A stretch of DNA of 64,000 nucleotides from Colias croceus (GCF_905220415.1 NC_059549.1:10850001-10914000); one strand, 5' to 3'; shown: positions 27,301 to 42,300, counted from the first letter of the stretch. The notes: generated from the letters alone by a model not told the origin. Numbers and translations: made by a program.

Positions 27301-30300
27301 CCTAACTAAAGAGCTATAAAGATAAACGTACTTATGTTGTAAAACTACAGTAAAAGAACAATTCATAATTTTACACGTGGAGAAGTTTAATGCTTTCAAA
27401 TTCACTTTATTAAGTATGAATGTTTAACTTTTCTACAGTTTGATCAGCATGATTTGGATAAACATAATATTAGCAGTCTGCCCCGGATTCAAATACAATC
27501 GTGTATATGTGCATGTCCATTGCTAATGGCAATGGAAGTTCAATATATCGATGCTCAATATGCCTACAAAACTTTAGCTTGTTATTTATATGTATCTACG
27601 GAAAATGAAAGGTTTATTTAGCGCGATATAATCGCGGATGACATCCGATACAGCACAATATCATAAAGCGAGCATAACGTACTTGACATTACAACATCCG
27701 AGTCGATCACAAAATGGCGACAGTAAAATATCAATTTGCGTGTTTACGACTTACACACTCGTTTGACGCCGCCATGTTGCCATAAATCCGCAATGACACG
27801 CGAAAACTGATGGGAAATAGACCATGTTCAACAGGGAATGTATTTTCAATATTGTGCCGTATTTATGTATTGATATTTCACGGTTTCACCTTTTCTTGTG
27901 ATTGTATAGTTTTAATCTCCTGAATTTACTTATGGGCCCTCTTACTAATGGGCAGCATTCGCCCAACGAATGATCGTGATTGCCTCTACTCGGCCAACGT
28001 CACCGATTATGAAGAGCGCCCATTAAACAACGTAACATTTGCCAACCTGAATTAATTGGTCATAGGCTCATAGGAGTGGATTGTGGCTGGCCTCATTGGC
28101 TGCCTGGGTTCCTATCATAGATAAATACTATATATATAAGAAGGTTCCTATAGTGGAAACAAACATTATGAAGAATATAGATTTCATATTAAGTTTAAAC
28201 ACCACTATACAATTGAGTATTTGAATAAAAAAAAAATTATTGATTTTTTTCATGTATTTTAAAACTTTATTATTAATAATATTGATATTTAATGCAAAAA
28301 ACTCAAAAAAAAATGTTTTTCAATTAATTATAAGCAATTAAAAATTGATGAAATTTAAATTAAAATCACGTGACTATAAACGCGCCATGGCTGGTCACCA
28401 TAGATGTGACGTCAAAATGTTATAGTTGTATACGTTTTTGTATCAACTGCAATGTGTGAAAACTAACATTATGACGTCACACGCGTCCTTGTGACGCTTC
28501 GGGAGTTGTCGGTGTGTTTTCGGTACTGGATTCAAAGACTAATTTTTATTTTGAAATAACTTTTGAATTATTGCACAAAAAAAATTAAAAAAATAGTTTT
28601 GTTATAAAACGAATATATAATCTTTCCATTTAGCACAAAAAAATTTATTATTCAAATACTCAATTATACGTGGAGGAAACGTAATATAACTTAAACATTG
28701 GTTAGCAAAGCACAGTTTATTCAGCTGCAATGAGTTCCTAAACAGACTGAGAATCCTAAACACACTCGTCTGTTATTACAATAGAGGAAACTTTGTAATT
28801 AAATGTAGTTCTCGCAAAATGTTATAATATTTCTTCATAATTAATGGTAATGTCTAACTGCAGTATATTGGAGTAATTCTCCGTTGAAGAGTCAGTTTGA
28901 TACGTTTCTGTTTCATGCTATGTGAAAAACAAATGTTAAAAATATCAATAACATAAATCACCAATATGTTTTCAGACGTTTCTTCGGATTTGTACTAAAA
29001 TTATAATAATTTTGTCAGATTTTTTTAATTTAAAATTGATAATCATTTAGAGAGTCATAAAGGTACTTTAAAAAGTGGTTCATGAGATAATTAAAAATCG
29101 TGTCTTTATGTATTTCTTACTTAATATTGACATCAAAAACTAACGTATACGAAAATTACAAGATTAGACATAGGTACCCACAGCAAATCAATATCATCTA
29201 TATAACATATATAACGTCTCACCAATCTTAAGTTTTACCACCTTAACTATATCAGATTTACAGCTAGTAATAAATCAAGAGAGTTTACACGCGGTTGGGC
29301 GGCGCGCGAAGGGCGGGCGGCAACAAGTGGCGCCCGCCCGACGTGCCTCACTCGCTGAACTAATGATCTAATGTGGCAAAAATGTAATCTTGATTTCGTA
29401 TTGAGTGTTGGTTGGTGGGGTAATTTGGCCTGATGATAAAAAAATTTGTTTTCACCGATATGTATACGAAATAAATTTCAATAAATTCGTAATACTTCAG
29501 TAATTTATTTTTGTTATTTGAGGCAGAGATATCTGTTATCAGAAAACAATGTACTATTAAAAGGTTACATAATGAAAACTGTTTAAAAATCTGTCTGGGA
29601 AACTGATTTTTATCGTCTTTACAACACATTTGAAATATATTATATTCGTACAAAACGGAAATACGCAGTTACATAAACTGCAGTTAGTTTTTCAGTCCAT
29701 TCTAACTCTTTTGCAAGACAACTGCACAAAGCCGAGTATAGGTCTACCAGAATCTGATGGCATATTTATATTTAAGAAATAAAAGATTTTTATGTGGCAA
29801 CTTATTTGACAACTATCAAATTGGTTGTCAAATTATTTGTCTTTTTTGCAGTTGATGAATAATTTTTAGGATTTTGTCTAAAAAATCTTCGAAAATGTCG
29901 CAAAAGCCGCTGCAATCACAAGCAAGGGGTGTTGTTTATAATGTGTATAGAAAAACCTTCGATGAAGAAGGGTCAAACACATCACAATTTTCAATTTTGA
30001 AAATTTTATTGGTAAACTGGACTTACCCGTTTTGATACTTTAAATTAAAAAATATTATATGTAGGTGACTATAATATTGTTTGTTGATTAGAATATATAA
30101 TTTTATGAAAACTTATTACAGGAGTTTCCAATACGGCTATTCGTCAAGTCCAAGCTGTCCAAGTCAATTTTATAATGTGTGTATCTGTTAATACTTACGA
30201 AAATAAACCTAGTTTTATTTTATTTTTATTTTATTTTATAAAAAATTAAAAGCAGTTTTGATCTACATTATCATTATATCGATATTTTCACATGGCATAC

Positions 30301-33300
30301 TGGTAATGAATATACAAATATAGGTATGTGTAAATAATAATATGTATTACCTGTATAAAAGTAATATGTATAATAGTATATTATACAATTATACATGTAA
30401 GTATGTACCTACATAATATTAAGTGGATATCTCGTTATTAAGTACAGTATTGTCCACTTATTTAATGTGACTAATGATATTGAGGACAAAATAAAAAATA
30501 AACAGTATCAAAATCGTTCAGTCCATTTTCCCTGGGGTTGCACACTCAAAATTTTGATTTCCCTAATTGCCATCAGATTCTGGTTTACCTATACCATCTA
30601 CACGAGGACTTGATGTTTTTAGCGTTCCTTGAAGTTAAGCTAACTTTAGATTTTAGAAGGACACATAACGACTACGTTTCGAATTGAAAACGCTGCATAA
30701 TAAGTAAACTTAGATTGTCTAGTCTTTATTCCTCTTAATGTATACGTATAAATTATTTGTATAATCAATATTATTATTGTATTGTTACAGAACGAGACCA
30801 AACCACCCTGGAGCAGTGGTGGAAATCAGTGACAACCCTTTAGATGCCAGCAAGGTACAATCTTTATATTATACTAGCTTTCCGCCCGCGGCTTCGCCCG
30901 CTTTGTGCTTTAAACTATCCTATCTCTCAAGTTGGATCGAACTGCACATGGTGTGCGAATTTTATTGTAATCGGTTAAGTTGTTTAGGAGTCCATTGAGG
31001 ACAAACATTGTGACACGAGATTTATATATATTAAGATCTTGTTTGAATTTGGGTATTTGGTCAAATCAAAATCTACCTTCCTATTCCAGTTCTGTCTGCA
31101 TTTTGGTAACCAAACCAGCCATATTGTGGCAAACCGCATTCAACTGTCCATTTGGAATGCTTGACATCTATTGCAATTTACATGATTTAACTATATTTGG
31201 GAATCAATGTGTTTTCAGCTTAAATACAACGTAATTTACAATTATTAAGGAACGGAAAGATTATGAACCATATAACTTACATAGTTTCGGAGATAAATGA
31301 AACTACTAGATGACGACCAGTTTATAATGAAGCCAATTAAATAGAGGCAATATATATTTCATATGTTACATGATACACGACCATGTAATTTGCAATGTGC
31401 ATACGGCACAGAATGCTCTAAACTGACGTAGACTTTACCACTAAGGCTGCGTAGCGAGGGTTTGTAAAGAACCAATCATATCGCTTCATTAAGCGATACT
31501 ATTGGTTCTTTACAAATCTTTGGAGCCTTAATATGCTCCCCTATCAACATAAAATTCATATTTCCAGCTACTAATAGCATTCGAGAGCGGTCTCGTAGTA
31601 GTATGGGACTTGCGCGCCCGAGCTGCGGAGTGGCGCGGCTGCCTCGGCACGGGCGGGCCGGGCGAGGCCGTGCGCGCGGCGGCGTGGCAGCAGGACGGCA
31701 AGTTCATGACGGCCCACGCGGATGGAGCCCTAGCTACCTGGACTACGAGGTCACCACGACCCTCGTCGATGTCGTACCCACATGGTCAGTGTAGAGATAT
31801 AATATATGACTAATTTGAAGTTGAAAGATTTGGTGTCGATTGTTAAAAGCGTTTGCGAAATTGTTATAGATAGTGGGAGTGGTAGAAACTTTTAGACATT
31901 GAAATTTAAGAGGGCAAAGTTATGTATCGTTCTTTACGTTATTTTACGTTATGTGCTATAGTCTATACTATATGTATTGTAATTATCATTATGTAATTTA
32001 ACGTATATAAAAAGATATATCATGTCACCATTTCGACAGATTCTTTGCTAATTATTTTCATTTGAAATTTTATAGAATTACTAACTAGTGTTTGTTAGAC
32101 AATAATAAATGAATGTGTAATTTCAGCAAAAGCAAACAAAGACGGAAAGCTGGAGCCCTGTAAACCAATACATAGATTAGAATGGAAAACATCAAGAACT
32201 GGGTAAGTTATATTTTTGTAAAAGTTGTAAAAGTAAAATTGACCCCGGAATTGATTAAATGAGGTAAGAGGTAATGATCTATCTATTCTTGATCACGACT
32301 ATATCTATAATCTTTTTATTTCTTGACACGATCCGAAATAATATCTAACACTAATATTTCTAATGCACCTTATAATATGTACCCGTTTATCTGTCTTTTT
32401 TTGATAGCTTACTCACACTAAGGTTTGACTTAACTTATTAGCTAGGTATTTATTTATTTATTTATTTAATTAAAGGTATTAAACTATATTATATTATTCT
32501 TCTTCGACACTTCGTACATTGGTGAAGGTCGCTAGATTCACATTTATAACTTTTGTTGTCTTGTTAAAGTATTCATAAATATAGAGAACTAACTGACCCG
32601 CACAACTTCTGCCCTCAATACGAATATTTGTTTCTCTTTCGAACCATTTTCCATTGATGCTAAATTTCTATTGGTCGTAGAGTGATAAGCAATGTTTATG
32701 TAGTTTCAAATACATATTAACTCGTTTAAATAAACAATCAACTCGTGTTAAAAAAGTAGGTACAGATTCAAAAACATCCCTTTACAGGTGCTTCTTTTTA
32801 GAGTTCCGTACCGAAAGGTTCATATGAGACCCTAAAGATAACACGTAGACGCTTGAAATATTCACAGAATCCTTAGAAATATCACTTGCAAGTTTTGCTC
32901 GAAGTTGATTAAATTAGCTATACGGAACCCTTGTCGCTAGTCCAACAAATGTTTTCCCACTTTCTACAACATTAAAATTCATATCGATCTTTATCCATTT
33001 CCAGCGAGAGCATGGTGATATTCTCCGGCGGGTTGCCCACGGACAAGGCGGGCCGCACGCACAGCGTGACCGTGCTCAATGGCAAGAGCACCACAGTACT
33101 GGAGATGGAGCACAGCGTGGTTGACTTCGTCACGCTCTGCGAGAGTCCACACGCTGCAGGTAATAAAGTGACAACGTGTTGGCTAGTCCACGCACGCCAC
33201 GTACTCCCCACATAGCCTCCTTCGGACGCTTTCGTACGCAAAGTAAATACTTCGACCTATAGTCGGCCACGCAGACCATGTAACATCGCAGCGTTACTAC

Positions 33301-36300
33301 AACCCAATCATAACATTCCATCAAGCTTCATTTTTGGTAAAAAATAATCCGAGTTAATTTCTTCATTTATTCATTTTACTCTGTGTATGAAACTGAATGA
33401 CGCCGCGTGTGTACACTGTGACTATTAGTATGTTAAACGACGTACTGGCAGCGCTGCTTCGACGCACGCCGTCTGGACTGGCCCTGATTTTCTTTTACGT
33501 GTATGTCGATGTATTAAAAAGTATTAGATACCGATATATTTGTCAAACTCAGGCAGTTTCTTATTAAATAAAACTTCTTCTAGAAGCACTTTTGTTATAA
33601 CATAGTTTTAACATTTACCAGCGAACCGACAAATAACAACAGCCAATACCTGTTCCAGACTACCAAGAGCCATATGCCATAGTGGTGCTACTGCAGAACG
33701 ATCTGGTGGTGATCGACCTGCAGTCTCCCGGCTACCCGTGCTTCGACAACCCCTACCCCATGGACATTCATGAGTCGCCCGTCACCTGCTGTTCCTACTT
33801 CGCGGACTGCCCTTCGGATTTGGTAAGGATACCTCTAATATAAAGTTTTTCTTAAAAATGTATTAAGGACGTTATTAATAGACTTTGACTTTGAAAATAT
33901 AGAGCTTCTGTAGGTGATTTCATTCTTGTGATGACAGACTGCGATGCGAAGTGCGATGATTCTTCCAGATTGGTTCGCTTGTGCAAAAGAGTAGGTATTA
34001 ACCTGAAACCTTTTTTTCACACAGCAATTCACAAAAATGACAGCAAATTATATTTTTAAAGTAACTTAAAAACTATCACCTACTACCTATTGTTTAAAGC
34101 GTCAATCAAATATTTATGGTCATCATAACGGTAAAAATGCGTTTGGCATCGCTCTTTGTGCTATGTCTTGATTTATTTGTCATTTTTAATGCTGTATCGT
34201 GCCAGGATACCAAACAATGTGTCTTTTTCTATGTCTGTATTATTCAAATATACTTCCAAACTATTCCAGATACCCGCATTCTACTCAGTAGGTCGGGCAG
34301 GCAACAAGAAGGCCGCTGGCTTCAGTGAGAAGCTCTGGCCGATAGATGGTGGAGAATGGGCGCCTGCTTCTTGCTCATATAGCGAGATTATACTTACTGG
34401 GTAATGGGATATGCAATTATAGAATCTATTAACATTATGCATAAGGCACATTATTTAAAAATGTGGCATTTAAAAACTATCGCTGTCACTCTCTGTCGAT
34501 AGACAAAAACATGCAATCGTTCGCTACAACTAATTTTCCTATTCTTATAATTTATTCAAAGACACGTAAATATTGAACTCGGTATAAATAATTGTATTTA
34601 AGTATTAATAATTAAATAATGAGTTTGTATTTTAATTTCAGGCACGCAGATGGTAGTGTAAAGTTTTGGGACGCTAGCGCGGGAACTTTACAAATTTTAT
34701 ACAAATTGAAATGTTCAAAAGGTAAGTAAGTTAATTTCATAATGGCACCATAGAAATTTTTTGAAGAAATCTTAAAATATTAGGTTAGTAAAAAGTCTAA
34801 AAAGGTACATTTCTAAAAATATTATATTGCTATCTCGTAAGTTTAGTATGATAAACATAAAAATTGCATATAAGAAACATATACTCGTATCTTGAATTAA
34901 ATGAAGTTTTTTTTTCATATCATGATCAGCCTCGCCTTTACGGCAGGACATACACAGTGTTGCGGTTTATTATCACGCACACAACTATTGCTAGCTATGC
35001 TGAAGTAATTGTTGCGTTACATATATTTTTTATGCGAAGAGCAGGCAAACGAGCAGTCGAGTAATCTGATGTTAAATCATAAATGATCATCGTCATGCCT
35101 TATTTTGTATTCTTTACGTTCTTGCAGTGTTCGAGCGGCGTAGCGGCAGCGGCGCGGGCGTGTGCGGGGCCGGCGCGGGCGGTGCCGGCGGGCTGGCGGG
35201 GCCGAGCGGGCTGGCGGGGCTGGGCGGCGACGAGGACAGCCCGCTCGGCATCCAGCACGTGGCGCTGTGCGCGGAGTCGCGCCGGCTCGCGGTGGCGCTG
35301 CCGCACGGACACGTCATGCTGTTCAAGTTCCGCAAGCAGGAGGTCACCGCGGAGACGCACGTGAGTTGCTTTATTGATTATAGAGGAAGGGAAATGATTG
35401 TGTGTTGGGGGAAGGGGGGGGGGGGGTTATTTGGTAAAAAGCCATGGAGTACATAAACACTGGCGATACTGTTTAATTTTTTTTCATTATTCATTTACTC
35501 ATAGTTAGTTAATTAGTTTTTAATATCGATTTAAGTATATAAATTTCCAAAGATATCATTTACGTAGATTAATTAAATAACTGTTTACTAAAATTTTTAC
35601 CTTTATTTATTAATACTAACTATAAAATAAAACGTATTTATGGTGATCGCAGGTATTAGAAATCCCTGTGATATCCGATGCAGTAGAAGAGGAGGCATCT
35701 CCCGATGCGGAGGGAGGACGCTCCGCATCTTGCGGGCGAAGCGAAGACGAAACGAGACGGGTAATTTTAAAAATACTACTTTTACGTGCTCATAATTAGA
35801 AAATATTTTATTTAGCTTCATTAATTAAATTACATACTAAAATAATATTCATGAAAAATTATTTTAAAAAAGCTCTATCATATTTAAAATGTGATCCTTG
35901 TAGTAATAGTAATAAAGATAATAACTAATACCATGGACCCAATAAAGATTATATTCGTCCATGCTAATACTTACTCCAGAATTAATCATAATACAGGAAT
36001 GCTCGTGAAATTTCAATGTTAAGAACAATAAATACATAACAGAATGCAGGGATATATTGTTACGTGTGAGATTTTGTTTTTTGTGAAATTTTATATTTTC
36101 TTATATATGTATATTTTTTATGTTATTTTTAAAGACGACATTTTTTGAAGTGAAACTTCTTTATCGGAGTTGGAAAAAAATTTAGTGTAAAATTTTTCGT
36201 TACGCGTGACATTTTTCCGTTACGCGCCATCTTTTTCTTATACTTACCACGCGTGATTCATAAAGTTGGTATTTCTGTAAAGTTGCATATATAATAAATA

Positions 36301-39300
36301 ATTTTTTTGAAAAATAAAGTTATAAAGAAGTTTCACTTCTTACGTGTGTACATTAGTACATGCACACATTTTTTAAATGATAACGAGCCCGCAACGCCAT
36401 GTGTACATGTGTACAGGCAAGCGGGGCGGTGTGCGGGTCGGCGGGCGGCGCGCTGGGCGCGCGCGTGCGGGGCAGCGCGGGCACGGGCGGCGCGCGGCGG
36501 GCGCCCGGCTTCCAGGCGGCACTCGTCGCGCTGCAGCTCGGGCCCGCGCACCCCGTCGCCGCGCTCACCATCAACTCGTCCTATGGCCTGTGAGTTTGAA
36601 TTATAGAAACACATTTATTCCCAAAAAATGATACAGTACATTCAATTACAGACAATACTTAAATAAAGGTATAACATTATGTGATGTCGTGATAATATAT
36701 AATAGACGTAATTCGAAGACGGTTAAACTTAGTTTTGAAGTTTTGAGTAAAATTTCAAGGTCGCGTCATGACAATACCGTTACGTCATGGAGCAAGGCGA
36801 TGATTTTGGTATCTTCGAATCTTGCCAAAGAAGTTTCACTTTTAACACGTGTGCTCGGCTCACAAGCTCTTTTTACTCAAACATTTATTTATTCAATTAA
36901 ACTTCTGCTAGAAACACTTTTGAATCGTCATAACGTAGTTTTACCATTTAAAACCGAACAACAAAAAAATGCGCACTGTGTTCGATCAATTATTATTATT
37001 AGTCTGGTAACTTTTACAATGAATTCTTGTTTTATATTATGAAATCCGTCCAGTATGGCGTGGGGCGGTGAGCGCGGTATCGTGGTGGTGGACATCTGGC
37101 GGCGCGTGGTGGTGGCAGCGCTGCCCGCGCACGCGCTGTACCTGCCCGAGCCGGCGCTGCGAACCGACCGCCCCGACCGCCCCGACCGCCCCGACCGACA
37201 CGACCGACACGACCGCCGCTCGCCGGACCTCGACCAGGTAACACGTGACATAGACGGAACACGACATCACGCGCGGCGCTATCTCGATGTCCGACACACG
37301 TACATTCCCACAATGTTGGCAATCTAATTGTATTTTTAACGTCTACATATATTGTCAGTATGTAAATGAGACCGTCGCACATTTCGATATACTTTATTTT
37401 TTATTTCTTGAAATTTCACACATTCGGATCGTTCAATTTACGTAAAATCCAAAAACATATAGGTACGAGGTATTATTTATGTTTGAACATGTCTGCTACA
37501 TAAAAAAATAAGTTTTTTACTGTTTTTGTTCACCAGAAATAAACGAATCAAAACAAGTATTTCAAAAAACACATTTACTAGGAAGCCCACTGAACGATAC
37601 ACTTTGTTACAGGAAAGTAGAGGAATAGAGTTATTGAATTTAATCTGTAATACACTATAGATTATTAGAGAGTGGCAACATTTTCACATTCGATTTTATT
37701 TGCGTATTAATTTCTTTAAATTTTGTGTTGCAATAACCAAAACAATAGCAAAGCGGTCTCCCTGGTTTGCCCTAAAATAGTCTTTAAATATAATTCGATT
37801 CGGTTAAATGTGTAGCGCTAACAATGTTCCCAGCTTGTCCAGTTAGATATCAGCATGGCATTTAGAAATTCTTTACTAGCTTCACGTCACTTCTTACCTG
37901 TCATACCACTTTAGCGACACTGACGCTACTTAAATTTATAAATCTTCTTCATTATAAATATTTTATTTACAAAAACTATCTCGCGTAGAGCATTTGTTTG
38001 TTATCTTTGTGTCAACGACCATTTCTTGAGTATCATTGCTACGTATTAAACTTTTGCTAGGCCAAATTCATAGAGAAATGTTCGTTGGTCCACCATTGTG
38101 TCGTCTAGTCTCGACGCAACACTAGCCGCATGCGAACGCGTTTCGTGTGCGGTTATCAACAAAATGATGTATTCCCCTCTCCCTGAAGCTCGAGGAGTCG
38201 CCGGGGAGCCCGGAGCCCGCGGAGGAGGCGCCGCCCGACCCCAAGCTCGACATGAGGCGCAAGTCCACGCCTTGGAAAACGTTCAACCTAAAACGGCAAC
38301 TTTCAAAAGTCGATCTCAAATTAAAAGCCGCTTTTGGTCCCGTCGATAACGAGGACAACGTCGAAAAGAGCAACTCTCAATTCTATTGCGAGCCCACGGA
38401 GAAACCGGACAGCGCTCAAGAGTCGAACAACGACTCTCCGGATGGTGAAGAACCTTCAGAAAAAAACACGGAAGAGGACAAAAGTCAATTATCGTCGCCG
38501 TTGCGCGTGTGCTCCGATGTCTTCGAGAGAATGCACAAAGAACTACAAGAGAAAAGATCATCCGACGTCTACGATAGAATGCACAAAGAGCTGCAGGAGA
38601 GGTGGCAGGACAAGGATCGAATAGAGACTTCCAATGAAGTGTCGCCTTCGAAACTCGGCGAAGACGAAAAAGCCGTGCGACCAGATAATCTTCCGTTGTT
38701 CGATGAAGACGGGAAACCCACGCGTCCGCCGCGACAGAAGAGCAAAAAGAAAGACGAGAAGGATCAAAGAGACCAAAGGCTTCTATCAGTACCGAACATA
38801 AAGTACACGAAACAAGATTCCGTAAAAGACTTGCGGAAGAAGCAGCCGAGCCAGCAGGGTCAGTCGTTCGCGGGGAACCTGATGCGGCGTTTCAGTAAGT
38901 ACCTTCAGGAGCATCTCCACCTCACTCATACATCATGCGGATCACTCGGGGCTCGGTAGCACTAGACATCTTGACGTAGTGTAGACTTTGTATTTATGAA
39001 TGGTAATGGTTTGGCGATCTTTGGTTTGTTTACTAATACTGTAGATTAAGATAATAGATTTTTTAAATCTTAGGCCAGAGTAGCTAGCTTTTGCGTTAAT
39101 AAATGTAAATAAAATTGACTAAACGCCATACAATTACGCTATAAAAATATTAAATAAAAAGAATTGACATCGTGCTTTTCGCTTTTTGTGATATTTGGCT
39201 TTTTATTTGTTTTAAGTAAAACTATTATATTATAACTATATTATAAAATATGATATTGGAATATAGGTAATTTGGAAATATGACATTATCTATGTATTCG

Positions 39301-42300
39301 ATTATCCAATACAATAATATACACAGTTTAGGTATGTAAAGCAACTCAACGTAACGTTTGGTAATTGATGAATATTTTTCTTTCCCAAGGCCAAGGATTC
39401 ATCCGACGACGACTCTAACTGCCTTAGATATCTATTCGCAGATCTATTTGGTAAATTTTAAATTAGTTAAAGTAATGTTTGCATCGAACTTAGGTTTTAA
39501 ATTATTGTATTGTCGATGTCCGTTTGATATGAAGTTACGCTAAGTAGTGTGAACGCTAGCTGCGCACTCGTAGCCGCTTCTCCACGCATCTGACCTCAGA
39601 CGTTCCGAGCCCGAGGCGCTCCTCGCCGGAACCTCTCACCCTTCGTGATATCCTTTTGACCGTTGTGCTTTCTTCAGGAGAGTTTGTAGCCAGACTTTGC
39701 CCGAAAAACGAAGCGAACGTTGGAGACGACAAAAACGAAGAAGTCATAGAGGTGCCCCACAGGATAGGTATGAATACAGAATTTGATAACGATCACAACT
39801 AACCGCGGGACCGATTCTTCGAACACGCCTCACTAATCCAAACTTGTCACGGAGGGCGCACGGGTCTAATACTCTGTACTGTCCGCGTCGTCGTAGCATC
39901 GAGGGTCGATGTTTTTCGTCAATGTAATAACAATCTCGTTCGGTGGCGGCTCGTCGACATCTTACGTCTCTATGTTCTATGTCTAATCGTTTCCTAAGTT
40001 ACATGTTCTAACGATTAACCGCCATTCAGCATTAAACGTGTCGACCGTCCCGTATCAGACTTCCACCCGTCTTAGCTTACGCTTTTTTCTTTTATTTTCA
40101 TCAAACATTACCAGATAGAAAAAAATAGATAACGCTCATAAAAAAATCACTGCAGACATTTTACGTATACGTATCTACCGGAACGTCACCGGAAATCTGG
40201 CGAACGTATCCGCGTAGACCGCTTCGCGCGATCACCGTGTGCCATGTCACCCGCAGCAAAGTAACCGGGACGTAACGCAACGTTGGGAATGTGCGGGCGA
40301 GCGGAGCCGGACGTGTGTGTGTGTTGTAGATGAACGGGCCGGGCGGCGGCGGGGGCTGGAGCGGCGCGGGCGGGGGCGGCGCGGGCGGGGCGGGGCCGGC
40401 GGCCGGCGCGGGCGCGGGGGCGGGCGGGGGCGGGCCGGCCGCGCGCGTGCGCCGCTCGCGCTCGCAAGGTACCCGCAAACTGCACAAGTGCCTGTCCACC
40501 GCGTCCGACGTGTACGCCGCGCCCCCCGCCCCACACTCTCTGCTCACCACGCGACAGTATTGCAGTTTTGGTAGTACAGTCACCTTATAAGACCGCTCGA
40601 CTCGTCTTTCCGTTCTGAAACAGTCGCAATTTCCACTTCTTTTTTATTTTATTTTCTTTTCGTTTCGTTCGTTTTTGCGTGCCGCTCGATCGACTTCACC
40701 GCGTTCGTTGAACGATGATCGATCCTGGAAAAATTGGGTTCATCGCTTCGGTCTCAATTTACCTATGTCATACGTGTCGTCGAGCGAGCTCGCCGAGATC
40801 TTCTTTGGTTTCTCTTGTTTAGTTCATTTTAAATTTTTATTTTGATTACTCTGTAAACACTAACTGACTTCCTTCATTACTTATACTTATTTAGCGTATC
40901 TTAACATTCTTAACGATGTGAATCTGAACCTGTCGTAATAAAGTATAGAGCACAGAGAGATCAAAAATAAAGACATCTTATGTTATCTGTTCGATTTCAG
41001 ATACGCAGCGTTACGTATACTTTACCAAAATTACAGAATCACAATATCCAACATTAGTGATAAACATTAAAATCGGTAAAGTGTTCATCGATAAAGTAAC
41101 TGTCGCTTTTCACTGAGACTTGCATGTGCCGAGGTCGTGTGTATTCATTTGTATATTTCAAATTTCAGATCGGAATCATTTAATAGGTAATCGAAACAGC
41201 AAAACTCACTAATTCCTTCTTAGTTGTCATACCAAGTAGTTTGTCCCACGTGACGTTGCTCGTACTCGAGTTACATATGTGTTCAGTGTGTCCGTAAGAG
41301 CGACGCAGATGCGCCATCCATTGCCACCGACGTCGTAGCGCCGGCCCGCCTCGTGCGGGGCACAGCACAGGGTACAGGGTACACAAACACGCTCCACGCG
41401 GAGTCCCGTCGGCCCTTCAGTGGATGGCGCCTCGTGTCCGCTCACCGATCAGTCGCAGAGATCATGCTTGTAATATACTGTGATTTATTTGTCGATACAG
41501 AACCGCCTATTCCGCAGTCTGTCGCATCTATGGAGTACTTACAAATAGTGCAACCCAATGGTATCCAACAAAAGCATCTATTACATTAACATTTGTTTCG
41601 TTATGTTTATTTTGTTTCCGCACAAGTAGGTGGTTGTTTATTGTTACTTTCATAGATCGAAATTGTGGCTGTGTTTAGCGATGTTCTCCCACACTGCACT
41701 TGCACTACGAACTTGCGGCATGACTTCTAGAAACGATAACGATAAAAGGTGACTTACTACTAAAAACTATTCTCTCTATATCCTATCACTTGCTCAGTGT
41801 ACGAACGAAATCTCTTTGTTATTTGTGCATTCTGAACGAGGCTTTCCATATTGTAATCGACACGAGAGCATTACTTCTGATTCTTTTTGCCTTCTAAGTT
41901 GTGTTTAAAATTATCGTTGAAAAATAATTTATCATAAGCGGTCATATTATTTTTTCTTTGCTATTTTACATGATTTCCTGTTTTCAATGTTTCGTATTTT
42001 ATTATAAACTATTTGATTGATATTTGATAAACGCTTCGAACCAAACCCACTCTGTTGATACACATTTCTTATAATCGAGAGCTGTTGGTTACATGTTTTA
42101 ATTTTTTGTTTCTAGCTCGACCACAAAGCAAAAAGTTTATATGGCTCGTTTTTGGCTGCCTCTATATTCGACTGTCGTTTTGTCTATGTATGCTTATGGT
42201 ATCTTCCTTACTATTGCACTAGTTGCATGCACCACTAACTGATGTGCACAGAACGTTATATTATAATTTGTATATATTCATTTTAATTATGTATTATATA

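Larger units (their letters stand above)
19238..30790 (+). other. Tomosyn: Tomosyn intron 2 (11.6 kb)
   Basis: Mostly AT-rich with no coding exon of the gene. It holds a SINE pair (19264-19680), a THAP-like transposon relic (23981-24336), the AACCGACTTC element (26085-26322), a palindromic repeat (26448-26595), a 455-bp MITE (28211-28665) and an 853-bp TA-flanked element (29739-30591). GC-richer islands at about 21940-22110, 25795-25990 and 29280-29345 have no open frame of note and could be regulatory. Confidence 0.6.

Noticed and set aside
36333..37382. Several Arg/Pro/Ala-rich frames on both strands
   Set aside because: They are shadows of GC-rich tomosyn exons 12 and 13, where stop codons are rare in all frames.
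40161..40590. Long minus-strand Pro/Ala-rich frames over the G-rich block
   Set aside because: Composition alone explains the lack of stops; no splice sites or family resemblance.
41561..41570. U12-type donor GTATCC after the 60-bp candidate exon
   Set aside because: The sequence after GTATCC and the region before the acceptor at 43222 lack the U12 consensus and branch point.
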